A stretch of 64,000 bases of DNA from Gemmobacter nectariphilus DSM 15620 (GCF_000429765.1 NZ_AUCM01000012.1:1-64000); one strand, 5' to 3'; positions 51,929 to 61,660 are shown, counted from the first letter of the stretch. Numbers and translations are program-made. Notes: a model not told the origin generated them from the letters alone.

Positions 51929-53203
51929 ATGTCGATACTGGTTCACGAAGCAAGCAAAAGGCTGGAGCGCCTGCCGCTGGCTGCCGCGCTTGAGTTCGAC
52001 AATGGCGAACGCATCGGCGCGGCAAACCCGCGTGTCACGCTGCGCCTGCCTGACGAAAAGACGCTGCTGCTGTTCACCGCCAACCGGCTGGACGTGATCG
52101 CGGATGCCATCGTCGAAGGCAAGGTCCAGATCGAAGGGCGGATGCGCGACCTGATGGCGATGACCGCCGGGTTGATCCGCCCGATGGGCGGGGCGGTGCA
52201 GGCAGGCTGGCTGCAACGGTTCGTCTACGGGCTGCGCTCGGCCCGGCTGCACACGCGCAGCCGCGATGCCGGGCAGATCAGCTTTCACTACGATGTGTCG
52301 GACGAGTTCTACAAGCTGTGGCTGGATCCGCGCCGGGTCTATTCCTGCGCCTATTATGCGACGCCGGACATGACCCTGGCCCAGGCGCAAGAGGCGAAAC
52401 TGGACCTGATCTGCCGAAAGCTCGACCTGCGCGCGGGCGAGCGGTTTCTGGATGTCGGCGCGGGCTGGGGCGGTCTATTGCTGTGGGCGGCGGAAAATTA
52501 CGGGGTCGATGCCACCGGGATCACGCTCTCGCACAACCAGCACGCCCATGTGAACCGGCTGATCCGCGAAAAGGGCCTCGAGGGCCGCGTGCGGATGGAG
52601 CTGCGCGACTATCGCGACCTGCCCGAGGATCAGCCCTATGACAAGGTCGCCTCGGTGGGCATGTTCGAACATGTCGGGCGCGCCAACCTGCCGGTCTATT
52701 TCCGCAAGCTCTATGCCCTGCTGCGGCCCGGCGGGCTGCTGATGAACCACGGAATCACCTCGGGCTTTCTGGACGATGCCTCCGTCTCGGGCGGGCTTGG
52801 CAATTTCATCGAGAAATACATCTTCCCCGGCGGCGAGCTGTTCCACATCTCCTATGTCCAGCGCGAAATGGCCGCCGCCGATCTGGAGGCGGTGGATACC
52901 GAATCGCTGCGCCCGCATTATGCCCGCACGCTCTGGGCCTGGTCCGACACGCTGGAAGAGCGGCTGGACGAGGCAAAGAAGGTTCTGACCGAAAGCCATG
53001 GCCAGGAACGGGGCGAGCAGACCTTGCGGGCCTTCCGGCTGTATCTGGCCGGCTGCGCGATGGCTTTCGAGGAGGGCTGGGTCTCGCTGCACCAGATCCT
53101 TGCAACGCGGCCCGATGGCTCCCTCGACACCGGCACCTTGCGGGGGGCGCAATCGGTCTATCCGTTCCAGCGCAAGTATATCTATGCCGACCGGGGCAAG
53201 TAG
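51929..53203 (+). CDS. cfa: Cyclopropane-fatty-acyl-phospholipid synthase
   Basis: 424 residues. SAM-binding motif FLDVGAGWGGLLLWAAENYG, plus FHYDVSDEFYKLWLDPRRVY, SVGMFEHVGRANLPVYF and EKYIFPGGELFHISYVQREM. Adds a methylene bridge to unsaturated acyl chains of membrane lipids. Length is near the family norm. GGGGGAAG sits before the ATG. About 250 bases lie upstream; GCTGAA/TTCAGC at 51745-51761 and a TTGACT at 51764 are visible, but no promoter is confidently assigned. Confidence 0.94.
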   Translation: MSILVHEASKRLERLPLAAALEFDNGERIGAANPRVTLRLPDEKTLLLFTANRLDVIADAIVEGKVQIEGRMRDLMAMTAGLIRPMGGAVQAGWLQRFVYGLRSARLHTRSRDAGQISFHYDVSDEFYKLWLDPRRVYSCAYYATPDMTLAQAQEAKLDLICRKLDLRAGERFLDVGAGWGGLLLWAAENYGVDATGITLSHNQHAHVNRLIREKGLEGRVRMELRDYRDLPEDQPYDKVASVGMFEHVGRANLPVYFRKLYALLRPGGLLMNHGITSGFLDDASVSGGLGNFIEKYIFPGGELFHISYVQREMAAADLEAVDTESLRPHYARTLWAWSDTLEERLDEAKKVLTESHGQERGEQTLRAFRLYLAGCAMAFEEGWVSLHQILATRPDGSLDTGTLRGAQSVYPFQRKYIYADRGK

Positions 53204-53363
53204 CCGGCGCACAAACGTTCTGGATGGTCGGGGGGCGGATGGCGTTGGCGGACCGGGGTGCCGCGAACGGCTCCCCGGATCGTTGGCGGCCGGGGGCAAC
53301 GCGGACATCTTTGACGATGGCATGAAAGCCGGCGCCTGATGGCCAGGGCGCAGGCCCGCCCTT

Positions 53364-53711
53364 TCACCATTTGTGAAAGATGAAGAACGCCCCCGCCGCG
53401 ATGAAGGCAAAGCCCAGGATGTGGTTCCAGGCCAGCGGCTCTTTCAGATACAGCACCGAAAAGCCGGCAAAGACCGTCAGGGTGATCACCTCTTGCACGG
53501 TCTTCAGCTGGGCGGCGTTGAAGTGGCCATAGCCGATGCGGTTGGCCGGCACCATCAGCAGGTATTCGAAAAAGGCGATGCCCCAGCTGGTCATGATGAC
53601 CCAGACCAGCGGCGCGCTGCGGTCCTTGAGATGGCCATACCAGGCAAAGGTCATGAAGACATTCGACATCAGCAGAAGGCCGATGGTGACGACGGGCACG
53701 GGCAGCGACAT
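53364..53711 (-). CDS. DMT family protein (DUF486)
   Basis: 115 residues with four predicted helices: MSLPVPVVTIGLLLMSNVFM, LVWVIMTSWGIAFFEYLLMV, VQEVITLTVFAGFSVLYLKE and ILGFAFIAAGAFFIFHKW. NRIGYGHFNAAQLKTVQEVI is characteristic of DUF486, a small membrane family related to drug/metabolite transporters. Function unknown. The start at 53711 has only a weak ribosome site; an ATG a few codons upstream is possible. Confidence 0.85.
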   Translation of the reverse strand: MSLPVPVVTIGLLLMSNVFMTFAWYGHLKDRSAPLVWVIMTSWGIAFFEYLLMVPANRIGYGHFNAAQLKTVQEVITLTVFAGFSVLYLKEPLAWNHILGFAFIAAGAFFIFHKW

Positions 53712-53936
53712 GGGGGGCTCGGGCAAAGGGGGGCTGAGCATGTGCATATCCGCTGGCGCGGCCGCGTCAATCGGGCGTCGCGGCCAGGGCGCGGCCGCGT
53801 GCCTGCACGGTGTCGTGATCAGCTGGCCGGGCCTTGGCCTGCAACCTGCAGCCAAGGCCCGTCCCTGCCCCGGCAAGCCCACGATGGCCCGGCCGCGGCT
53901 TGGGCGCAGGGCGGCCGGGCCCGCCAACGGGGTTTC
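53712..53936. other. Gene-free stretch
   Basis: Between the divergent DMT and AI-2E genes. GC-rich with short palindromes (for example around 53757-53815). No gene seen. It should hold the promoter of the DMT gene. Confidence 0.4.
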
Positions 53937-53994
53937 CAAAGGGGCCGCGAAAGGCCCCTTTGGGCGGGGGGCGCGGGGGGCCGCGGCCCCCCGC
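53937..53994. repeat. Two tandem GC hairpins
   Basis: CAAAGGGGCC/GGCCCCTTTG (loop GCGAAA) at 53937-53962, then a perfect 22-base palindrome at 53973-53994 with arms GCGGGGGGCC/GGCCCCCCGC. These resemble the hairpin part of the box element, but no box core is present. Confidence 0.7.
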
Positions 53995-54065
53995 ATTCCC
54001 CCTGCCCCCTTGAAACCCGGGCCATCATGGGCAATCTGTCAGGGCAAGCCGCCGAAGGAACCCGC

Positions 54066-55151
54066 ATGGCCCTGCCCGTCAAGGACCAGCTCAGATATTG
54101 GGGCATCGCTGCGGCGGTGCTTTTGTTCGTGCTGTGGGCGCTGGGGGATGTCATCCTGCCCTTTGTCGTGGGCGGCGCGATCGCCTATTTCCTCGACCCC
54201 GTGGCCGACCGGCTGGAACGGCTTGGCCTCAGCCGGGTCGCCTCGACGACCGTGATCTCGCTGGGGGCGCTGCTGGTGCTGGTCGCGCTGGTGCTTGCGG
54301 TGATCCCGACGCTGATCAACCAGCTTACCGCGCTGGTCAACGCCGCCCCCGACATCGTCAAGCGCTTGCAAGAGTTCCTGACCACGCATTTCCCCGACCT
54401 TGCCGACAATACCTCGACGATCCGCCAGTCGCTGGCCGAGATCGGCGACACCATCAAGTCCAAGGGGCTGGAGCTGGCAAATACCCTGATCGGCTCGGCC
54501 ATGGGGGTGCTGGATGCCGTGCTGTTCATGGTGGTCGTGCCGGTCGTGGCCTTTTACATGCTGCTGGACTGGGACCGGATGGTGGCCCGGATCAATGCGC
54601 TGCTGCCCCTGGACCATGCCCCGGTGATCCGCCATCTGGCGTCGGAAATCGACCGCGTGCTGGCCGCTTTCGTGCGCGGGCAGCTGTCGGTCTGTCTGGT
54701 GCTGGGCACTTACTACGCGGTGGCGCTGGCGCTGGCCGGGCTGCAGTTCGGGCTGGTGGTCGGGGCGATTGCCGGGGCGATCACCTTCATTCCCTATATC
54801 GGCGCGCTGGTCGGTGGTGCGCTGGCCATCGGGCTGGCGCTGTTCCAGTTCTGGGGCGACTGGCTGTCGATCGGCATCGTTGCCGGGATCTTTGCCCTTG
54901 GCCAGTTCCTCGAAGGCAATGTCATCACCCCGCGTCTGGTCGGCAATTCGGTCGGCCTGCACCCGGTCTGGCTGCTGTTCGCGCTGTCGGCCTTTGGCAC
55001 GCTGTTCGGCTTTGTCGGCATGCTGGTCGCGGTTCCGGTCGCGGCGGCCATCGGGGTGCTGGTCCGTTTCGCATCGAACCAATATACCGACAGCCGCCTC
55101 TATCGCGGCCTTGCCGCCAATCCCCCTGCCGACGAGGGGCCGGGCGTGTGA
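54066..55151 (+). CDS. AI-2E family transporter (PerM-like), copy 2
   Basis: 361 residues. Same family layout as copy 1 (LRYWGIAAAVLLFVLWALGD; AGAITFIPYIGALVGGALAI; GNVITPRLVGNSVGLHPVWL) but clearly divergent in sequence. GAAGGAAC six bases before the ATG. It overlaps the next gene by four bases, the arrangement often seen next to the Hda-like gene in relatives. Confidence 0.92.
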   Translation: MALPVKDQLRYWGIAAAVLLFVLWALGDVILPFVVGGAIAYFLDPVADRLERLGLSRVASTTVISLGALLVLVALVLAVIPTLINQLTALVNAAPDIVKRLQEFLTTHFPDLADNTSTIRQSLAEIGDTIKSKGLELANTLIGSAMGVLDAVLFMVVVPVVAFYMLLDWDRMVARINALLPLDHAPVIRHLASEIDRVLAAFVRGQLSVCLVLGTYYAVALALAGLQFGLVVGAIAGAITFIPYIGALVGGALAIGLALFQFWGDWLSIGIVAGIFALGQFLEGNVITPRLVGNSVGLHPVWLLFALSAFGTLFGFVGMLVAVPVAAAIGVLVRFASNQYTDSRLYRGLAANPPADEGPGV

Positions 55152-55837
55152 ACAGACAACTGACGCTGGACCTGCCGCTGCGCGAGTCGCGGGGGCGCGA
55201 GGATTTCTTTGTCAGCCCGGCCAATGCGCTGGCGCTGGCCGCGCTGGACGACTGGCAAGGCTGGCCTGCGGGCAAGGCGGTGCTGGCCGGCCCTGCCGGC
55301 TGCGGCAAGACCCACCTGGCGCATATCTGGGCCGCCGCCACCGGCGCGCGGATCGTCGCGGCCAGCGCACTGGCGCATGCCGACCTGCCCAGCCTGGCGC
55401 GGACCGCCGTTGCCGTCGAAGATGCCGAACGCATCGGTGGACGGCCCGAGGCCGAGAATGCCCTCTTTCATCTGCACAACATGATGGCCGCGGCGGGCCT
55501 GCCGCTGCTGATCACCGCAGCCGGCCCGCCGCGCGACTGGGGCCTGCGCCTGCCCGATCTCGCCAGCCGGATGCAGGCCGCAACGCTGATCCGCCTTGAT
55601 CCGCCCGACGACCCCTTGCTGCACGCCGTGCTGGCCAAGCAGTTCGCCGACCGTCAGGTCGTCATTCCTGCCGGGCTGATCGAATGGCTGGTGCCCCGCA
55701 TGACCCGATCCTTCGCGGCCGCCCGTGACCTTGTCACCGCGCTGGATGCCCGATCCCTCGAAGAGGGCACTCCGATCACCCGCCAGATGGCTGCCGACTG
55801 GCTGGAAGGTGACAGCCTGTTCCCCGATCTCGACTAG
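55148..55837 (+). CDS. Hda-like DnaA-related ATPase
   Basis: 229 residues. GTG start overlapping the previous stop (GTGA). QLTLDLPLRESRGREDFFVS recalls the N-terminal clamp-binding QL[SD]LPL peptide of Hda; then Walker A AGPAGCGKTHLAHIW and a degenerate Walker B (TAVAVEDAERIG). It probably stimulates ATP hydrolysis by DnaA after initiation, together with the beta clamp. Slightly short for a DnaA relative, normal for Hda. Placed just before ppk1. Confidence 0.85.
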   Translation: MNRQLTLDLPLRESRGREDFFVSPANALALAALDDWQGWPAGKAVLAGPAGCGKTHLAHIWAAATGARIVAASALAHADLPSLARTAVAVEDAERIGGRPEAENALFHLHNMMAAAGLPLLITAAGPPRDWGLRLPDLASRMQAATLIRLDPPDDPLLHAVLAKQFADRQVVIPAGLIEWLVPRMTRSFAAARDLVTALDARSLEEGTPITRQMAADWLEGDSLFPDLD

Positions 55838-55899
55838 ATCCGTTGCGGCGCGGGCGCTGTCGTCATATCCCTGTGACATTCCAGCCCCAGACAGGCGCC

Positions 55900-58074
55900 A
55901 TGACCCAGGCCGATTTCCTCACCGCCCCGTTCCCCGCCCCTGCCGACCTGCCCGAGGCCGAACTCCTTGGGCCGCGCCGGTTCTTCAACCGCGAACTCTC
56001 GTGGCTCGCCTTCAACTGGCGGGTTCTGGACGAGGCGGCGAACCCGCGCGTTCCGCTGCTGGAACGGCTGCGCTTCCTGTCGATCTCGGCCACCAACCTC
56101 GACGAATTCTACACCGTGCGGGTCGCGGGCCTGCGCCAGCTGGCGCGGTCGGGCAAATGGCTGCCCTCCGAGGATGGCCGCAGCCCGGTCGAACAGCTGC
56201 AACTGATCAACGCCGATGCCCGCGATCTGATGGCGACGCAGCAAAAGACCTTCAAGGTGCTGACCAAAGAGATGGAAGAGGCCGGGATTTCCATCCTGAC
56301 CCGCGCGCGGCTGACACAGGGCGACCGCGCCTTCCTGCATGATCACTTCCTGGCGCAGGTGTTCCCGGTGCTCTCGCCGCTGGCGATCGACCCGGCGCAC
56401 CCGTTCCCCTTCATCCCCAACACCGGCTTTTCGCTGGGCCTTGAGCTGGAACGCACCTCGGACCGGCGCAAGCTGCAGGCGCTGTTGCCGATCCCCGGCC
56501 AGATCGCCCGCTTCGTCACCCTGCCCGCGACCGACGGCCGCCACCGCGTCCTGCCGCTGGAGGAGTTGCTGCTGCTCAACCTCTCCAGCCTGTTCCCCGG
56601 CTACGACGAGATCAGCCATTGCACCTTTCGGGTGCTGCGCGACAGCGACCTTGAAGTCGAGGACGAGGCCGAGGATCTGGTCCGCGAATTCGAAACCGCC
56701 CTCAAACGCCGCCGCCGGGGCGAGGTGATCCGGCTGAAAATCTCGGCCGGCGCGCCGCCTGCGCTGCGCGCGCTGATCATGGACGAACTCGACGTGACCG
56801 AGGACGAGGTGGTCGAGGTCAAGGGCCTGCTGGGCGTTGCAGACCTCAAGGAACTTGTGCTGTCCTCGCGCCCCGATCTGCTGTGGCCGCCCTTTACCCC
56901 GCGCGTGCCGGAACGGGTGACCGACCATGACGGCGACATCTTCGCCGCCATCCGGCAAAAGGACATGCTGCTGCATCACCCCTACGAGACCTTCGACATG
57001 GTGATCCGCTTCCTGCAGCAGGCGGCGCGCGATCCCAATGTGCTGGCGATCAAGCAGACGCTCTACCGCACCTCCTATGACAGCCCCATTGTCGATGCGC
57101 TGTGCGAGGCGGCCGAGGCCGGCAAATCCGTCACCGCGCTGGTCGAGCTCAAGGCCCGCTTCGACGAGGCCTCGAACATCCGCCAGTCGCGGCGGCTGGA
57201 ACGCGCGGGCGCCCATGTGGTCTATGGCTTCATCCGCTACAAGACCCATGCGAAAATCAGCACCGTGGTGCGCCGCGAAGGCGACAACCTGGTCACCTAT
57301 ACCCATTTCGGCACCGGCAACTATCACCCGATCACCGCCCGCATCTATACCGACCTGTCGCTGTTCACCTGCAACCCCGCGCTGGGGCGCGATGCGACCA
57401 AGGTGTTCAACTACCTGTCCGGCTATGCCCAGCCCGAAGGGCTGGAAAACCTCGCCATTTCGCCCACCACACTGAAGCCGCGCCTGCTGGAGCTGATCGC
57501 CGCCGAGGCAGATCACGCCCGCCAGGGCCGCAAGGCCGAGATCTGGGCCAAGATGAACAGCCTGATCGACCCCGAGGTGATCGACGCGCTTTACGCGGCC
57601 AGCCAGGCCGGGGTGCGCATCAGCCTGGTGATCCGCGGCATCTGCGGGCTGCGCCCCGGCATCAAGGGCCTGTCGGACAACATCCGGGTGAAATCCATCG
57701 TCGGGCGGTTTCTCGAACACAGCCGCATCGTGTGCTTTGGCAATGGCCATGGCCTGCCATCGAAACAGGCGCGGGTGTTCATCAGCTCGGCCGACTGGAT
57801 GGGCCGCAACCTCAACCGCCGTGTTGAAACTCTGGTCGAGGCTGTGAACCCTACCGTCAAGGCGCAGATCGAAAGCCAGATCATGGCCGCCAACCTTGCG
57901 GACGAGGCGCAAAGCTGGATCCTTGGCCCCGACGGGCGCTATCTGCGGCAACTCGACGCTCCCGATGGCAAGCTGTTCTCCTGCCACCGTTTCTTCATGG
58001 AAAACCCCTCGCTGTCCGGCCGGGGCAGCGCCGGCGCCGCCGATGTGCCGCGCCTTGCGCATTCCTGGGATTGA
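55900..58074 (+). CDS. ppk1: Polyphosphate kinase 1
   Basis: 724 residues. N-terminal domain RFFNRELSWLAFNWRVLDEA; catalytic region LLHHPYETFDMVIRFLQQAA, AIKQTLYRTS and autophosphorylated His in YKTHAKIST; VTYTHFGTGNYHPITARIYT. Makes polyphosphate from ATP. The start at 55900 follows the family; the frame extends 19 codons further but lacks a ribosome site. Followed after 145 bases by ppx. Confidence 0.95.
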   Translation: MTQADFLTAPFPAPADLPEAELLGPRRFFNRELSWLAFNWRVLDEAANPRVPLLERLRFLSISATNLDEFYTVRVAGLRQLARSGKWLPSEDGRSPVEQLQLINADARDLMATQQKTFKVLTKEMEEAGISILTRARLTQGDRAFLHDHFLAQVFPVLSPLAIDPAHPFPFIPNTGFSLGLELERTSDRRKLQALLPIPGQIARFVTLPATDGRHRVLPLEELLLLNLSSLFPGYDEISHCTFRVLRDSDLEVEDEAEDLVREFETALKRRRRGEVIRLKISAGAPPALRALIMDELDVTEDEVVEVKGLLGVADLKELVLSSRPDLLWPPFTPRVPERVTDHDGDIFAAIRQKDMLLHHPYETFDMVIRFLQQAARDPNVLAIKQTLYRTSYDSPIVDALCEAAEAGKSVTALVELKARFDEASNIRQSRRLERAGAHVVYGFIRYKTHAKISTVVRREGDNLVTYTHFGTGNYHPITARIYTDLSLFTCNPALGRDATKVFNYLSGYAQPEGLENLAISPTTLKPRLLELIAAEADHARQGRKAEIWAKMNSLIDPEVIDALYAASQAGVRISLVIRGICGLRPGIKGLSDNIRVKSIVGRFLEHSRIVCFGNGHGLPSKQARVFISSADWMGRNLNRRVETLVEAVNPTVKAQIESQIMAANLADEAQSWILGPDGRYLRQLDAPDGKLFSCHRFFMENPSLSGRGSAGAADVPRLAHSWD

Positions 58075-58119
58075 CCGCAGCCCCCGGCCGCCGCATCTTC
58101 ACCCGTGATGGGCCTGCTG

Positions 58120-58192
58120 CATCATCTTGCTGAAAATACCCCGGGGGGAGGGGCGGCCCGCAAGGGCCGGCCCGTGGGGGGCAGCGCCCCCC
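58120..58192 (+). repeat. Box element copy 12 with two hairpins, between ppk1 and ppx
   Basis: Box ATCATCTTGCTGAAAATACC, then hairpins CGGCCC/GGGCCG with a GCAA loop (58154-58169) and GGGGGGC/GCCCCCC (58176-58192). The box lies on the same strand as both genes, the reverse of the terminator-like arrangement. Confidence 0.72.
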
Positions 58193-58219
58193 GCCCCGGC
58201 TGCCAAACCGGACTGCCCC

Positions 58220-59743
58220 ATGAGCGATGATTTCGAACCCTTCGGCCGCCCGCTGTTCGAAGACCCCTCTGCCCGCGCGCTCAGCCGGGTCGGGGTGGTC
58301 GATGTCGGCTCGAACTCGGTGCGGATGGTGGTCTTTGACGGCGCCGCCCGCAGCCCGGCCTATTTCTACAACGAAAAGGTCATGGCCGGTCTGGGCAAGG
58401 GGCTGGCCGAAACCGGCCGGCTCAATCCCCAGGGCCGCATCCGCGCCATGGCGGCGCTGAAACGCTTTGCCCTTCTGGCCGAGGGGATGAACATCGCCCC
58501 CCTGACCGTCGTGGCCACCGCCGCCGTGCGCGAGGCCGAGGATGGCCCCGCCTTTCAGGCCGAGGTCGAGGCTGAAACCGGCCTCAAACTGTGGATCATC
58601 GACGGGAACGAAGAGGCGCGGCTCTCGGCCCAGGGGGTGCTTCTGGGCTGGCCCGAGGCCGGCGGGATCGTCTGCGACATCGGCGGCAACTCGATGGAAC
58701 TGGCCCGCATCGGCAAGGGCGAGGTCGGCACCCGCATTTCCACCCCGCTGGGCCCCTTTCGCCTGCAACAGGTGCAAGGCGACGCTGCCGACCGCGCCAG
58801 GCTGATCGAGCGGGTGCTGCGCAAGGCGCGCGATACCATCCAGCCCAACCACGACCGCATCTATCTGGTCGGCGGCAGCTGGCGCGTCATTGCCCGGCTG
58901 GACATGGAACGGCGCGGCTATCCGCTGACGGTGCTGCACGAATACCGCATGACACCCGAAAACGTGCTGGAAACCATCGACTGGATCGGGCGCAACGATC
59001 TGGCCGGGCTGCGCGCCCGCACGGGCGCCTCGTCCGAGCGGATGGAACTTGTGCCGCTGGCCTGCGAGGTGCTGGGCGCGCTGGTGCGGCTGTTCAAGCC
59101 CAGGGAAATCGACGTCTCGTCCTACGGGATCCGCGAGGGGCTGCTCTATGAACAGATGCCCGACAAGCTGCGCCGGCGCGATCCGCTGATCGAGGCTGCG
59201 CGCATGGCCGAGGCGACACAGGCCCGCATCCCCGGCTTTGGCAAGAAGCTGTTCGCGTTCCTGTCGCCGCTGTTCAAGGGCGTCAGCGACGAGGAGATGC
59301 GGCTGGTCAAGGCCGCCTGCCTTCTGCATGACACCACCTGGCGCGCGCATCCCGACTACCGCGCCGAGGTCTGTTTCGACAATGCGACGCGCGCCAATCT
59401 GGGCGGACTGGACCATCCGGGCCGGGTGTTCCTGGGACTTGCGCTGCTGCACCGCTACAAGAACAGCCGCGCCGGGTCGCGCTTTGCCCCGCTGTTCTCG
59501 CTGCTGACCGAAGACCAGCTGCGCAAGGCGGAAATCCTGGGCAAGGCCATGCGATTTGGCGCCATGTTCGCGCTTGGCGATCCGGCCGAAGCCGCCGCCC
59601 TGTCGTGGGAGCCGAAAAAGCGCGTGCTGGAACTGGCCCTGACCCCCAAGGGTCAGGCCCTGTTCGCCGAGGTCGCGCAGGCCCCCTTTGCCGCCCTGTC
59701 GCAAGCGATGCGGGCAACGCCCAAGGTTACGGCGGCAAAATAG
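58220..59743 (+). CDS. ppx: Exopolyphosphatase (Ppx/GppA family)
   Basis: 507 residues. Actin-like phosphatase fold: GVVDVGSNSVRMVVFDGAAR, ATAAVREAEDGPAF, IVCDIGGNSMELARIG; C-terminal HD-like helical domain (KAACLLHDTTWRAHPDYRAE). Degrades polyphosphate or pppGpp, countering Ppk. Start MSDDFEPFGRPLFE at 58220. In the same direction as ppk1, separated by a box element. Confidence 0.93.
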   Translation: MSDDFEPFGRPLFEDPSARALSRVGVVDVGSNSVRMVVFDGAARSPAYFYNEKVMAGLGKGLAETGRLNPQGRIRAMAALKRFALLAEGMNIAPLTVVATAAVREAEDGPAFQAEVEAETGLKLWIIDGNEEARLSAQGVLLGWPEAGGIVCDIGGNSMELARIGKGEVGTRISTPLGPFRLQQVQGDAADRARLIERVLRKARDTIQPNHDRIYLVGGSWRVIARLDMERRGYPLTVLHEYRMTPENVLETIDWIGRNDLAGLRARTGASSERMELVPLACEVLGALVRLFKPREIDVSSYGIREGLLYEQMPDKLRRRDPLIEAARMAEATQARIPGFGKKLFAFLSPLFKGVSDEEMRLVKAACLLHDTTWRAHPDYRAEVCFDNATRANLGGLDHPGRVFLGLALLHRYKNSRAGSRFAPLFSLLTEDQLRKAEILGKAMRFGAMFALGDPAEAAALSWEPKKRVLELALTPKGQALFAEVAQAPFAALSQAMRATPKVTAAK

Positions 59744-59820
59744 CGGGTTTGATCCGCATCAAAGCCGCCCCCCTTCTGCCGGGCTAGGGTGACTTTGTCG
59801 ATTGGAAGAAGGAGCGCGAC

Positions 59821-60060
59821 ATGTCGAACACCCCGCATCTCTTGGCCGATGAATTCCCGGCCGAGGCTCAGAAGATCCAGGATCTTCAGGCGGCGAATCC
59901 CCGTTTCGACAAGATCTGCAAGGAATACGACGAGGTGAACCGCGCGGTGCACCGCGCCGAGATTCGCGTCGATCTGATGTCCGAAGAGGACGAACAGGAG
60001 CTGCGCCGCAAGCGGGCGGCGCTCAAGGACCAGATTGCCCGCTCGCTGGCCGAGGCCTGA
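59821..60060 (+). CDS. YdcH family (DUF465) protein
   Basis: 79 residues, helical: FPAEAQKIQDLQAANPRFDK and DEQELRRKRAALKDQIARSL. Matches the DUF465/YdcH pattern of a short antiparallel hairpin of helices; function unknown. AAGGAG upstream of the ATG; strong terminator after it. Confidence 0.9.
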   Translation: MSNTPHLLADEFPAEAQKIQDLQAANPRFDKICKEYDEVNRAVHRAEIRVDLMSEEDEQELRRKRAALKDQIARSLAEA

Positions 60061-60092
60061 TCGGCCCGCCGCAGCGGCCCCCGAGACATCGC

Positions 60093-60124
60093 AAGGCCCC
60101 CGTGGTGTTCCACGGGGGCCTTGT
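60093..60124. terminator. Bidirectional intrinsic terminator
   Basis: Stem AAGGCCCCCGTGG/CCACGGGGGCCTT (13 bp, loop TGTT) between convergent ydcH-like and dadA genes. TTGTT follows on the plus side; the A-pair start gives a shorter U-run on the minus side. Confidence 0.85.
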
Positions 60125-60184
60125 TACTGGGGCATACTCGCAATCCACTCGGTCAGACAACGCGCAGGGCGCGGCGCGGTTCCC

Positions 60185-61489
60185 TCAGGCTGTGGCCGGG
60201 CGCATCGCACCTGCTGCAGCACGCGGCGCGCGGCTGCGGCCATACCGCGACACGGCCAGGCCTTCGGGGTCGATTTCCGGCGCACGCCCGTCGATCAGAT
60301 CGGCCAGCAACCGGCCCGACCCGGCCGCCATGGTCCAGCCCAGCGTGCCATGGCCGGTGTTCGTCCACAGGTTGGCCAGCGGGGTGGCGCCCACGATCGG
60401 GGTGCCATCGGGCGTCATCGGGCGCAGCCCGGTCCAGAAGGTCGCGGCCTTGAGATCGCCTGCACCGCCAAACATTTCGGTCAGCGATTTTTCCAGCGTC
60501 GCGCGGCGGCGATCGTTCAGCGAGGTGTCAAAGCCCGCGATCTCGGCCAGGCCGCCCACACGGATCCGCTCGCCCAACCGGGTGATGGCGACTTTGAAGG
60601 TTTCATCCATCACGGTCGACACCGGGGCGCGGTCGTAATCGGTGATCGGCACGGTGATCGAATAGCCCTTCAGCGGCTCGACCGGCAGGCGAATGCCCAG
60701 CGATTTGGCCAGGAAGGGCGAGAGCGAGCCAAGCGCCAGGACATAGCTGTCGGCGGTCATCAGCCCTTCCGAGGTCTCGACCCCGCTCACCCGCCCGCCT
60801 TCGGCCCGGATCGCGTTGATCGTCACGCCATAGCGGAAGGTCACGCCAGCCTGAGCAGCCTTTTCGGCCAGGGCATTGGTGAACTTGAAGCAATCGCCCG
60901 TCTCGTCGCCCGGCAGGCGCAGCCCGCCCGCGATGCGATGCGCGGCGCCCGCAAGCCCAGGTTCGGCCGCGATGCAGCCGGCGCGGTCCAGAACCTCGAA
61001 CGGCACGCCATCGGCCTTCAGCACCGCGATGTCCTTTTCCGCCGCCGCGACCTGCTTGTCGGTGCGGAACACCTGCAAGGTGCCTTGCTGGCGTTCATCA
61101 AAGCGCACGCCGGTCTCGGCGCGCAACTCGGTCAGGCAATCGCGGCTGTATTCGGCCAGGCGGACCATGCGGCTCTTGTTGCGGGCATAGGCCGGGCCGG
61201 TGCAGTTCGCCAGCATCTCCAGCATCCAGCGGATGCGGTCGGGGTTCATCGTGGGGTGCAGCACCAGCGGCGCATGGCGCTGGAACATCCATTTCATGGC
61301 TTTCAGCGGAATGCCGGGGGCCGCCCAGGGGGCCGAATAGCCGGGGCTGATCTCGCCCGCATTGGCAAAGCTGGTTTCCAGCGCGGGGCCCGGCTGACGG
61401 TCGATCACCGTCACCTCATGCCCGCGCCGGGCCAGATACCATGCCGACGTAACCCCGATAACACCTGCACCAAGAACGATGATCCGCAT
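60185..61489 (-). CDS. dadA: D-amino acid dehydrogenase small subunit
   Basis: 434 residues. FAD-binding start [80 protein letters not shown]. Oxidises D-amino acids at the membrane, feeding electrons to the respiratory chain. AGAGG before the ATG. alr, the usual partner, is not adjacent. The 170 bases upstream hold a CCTCGC/GCGAGG hairpin at 61544-61560 of unknown role. Confidence 0.93.
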   Translation of the reverse strand: MRIIVLGAGVIGVTSAWYLARRGHEVTVIDRQPGPALETSFANAGEISPGYSAPWAAPGIPLKAMKWMFQRHAPLVLHPTMNPDRIRWMLEMLANCTGPAYARNKSRMVRLAEYSRDCLTELRAETGVRFDERQQGTLQVFRTDKQVAAAEKDIAVLKADGVPFEVLDRAGCIAAEPGLAGAAHRIAGGLRLPGDETGDCFKFTNALAEKAAQAGVTFRYGVTINAIRAEGGRVSGVETSEGLMTADSYVLALGSLSPFLAKSLGIRLPVEPLKGYSITVPITDYDRAPVSTVMDETFKVAITRLGERIRVGGLAEIAGFDTSLNDRRRATLEKSLTEMFGGAGDLKAATFWTGLRPMTPDGTPIVGATPLANLWTNTGHGTLGWTMAAGSGRLLADLIDGRAPEIDPEGLAVSRYGRSRAPRAAAGAMRPATA

Positions 61490-61660
61490 GAGAGCCTCTC
61501 CTGTTCGCACGACTGGAAAGGTAAGACATGCAGACCTGAATTTCCTCGCTTTGTGCGAGGCGGAATCGATGCGAAATCGCAGAAACCTTCGTCATAGCGC
61601 CACAGAGCGACGAAAACTTGTGCGATATGCAGGAACCGCGCAAGCCTGTCCGGCCGCAGA

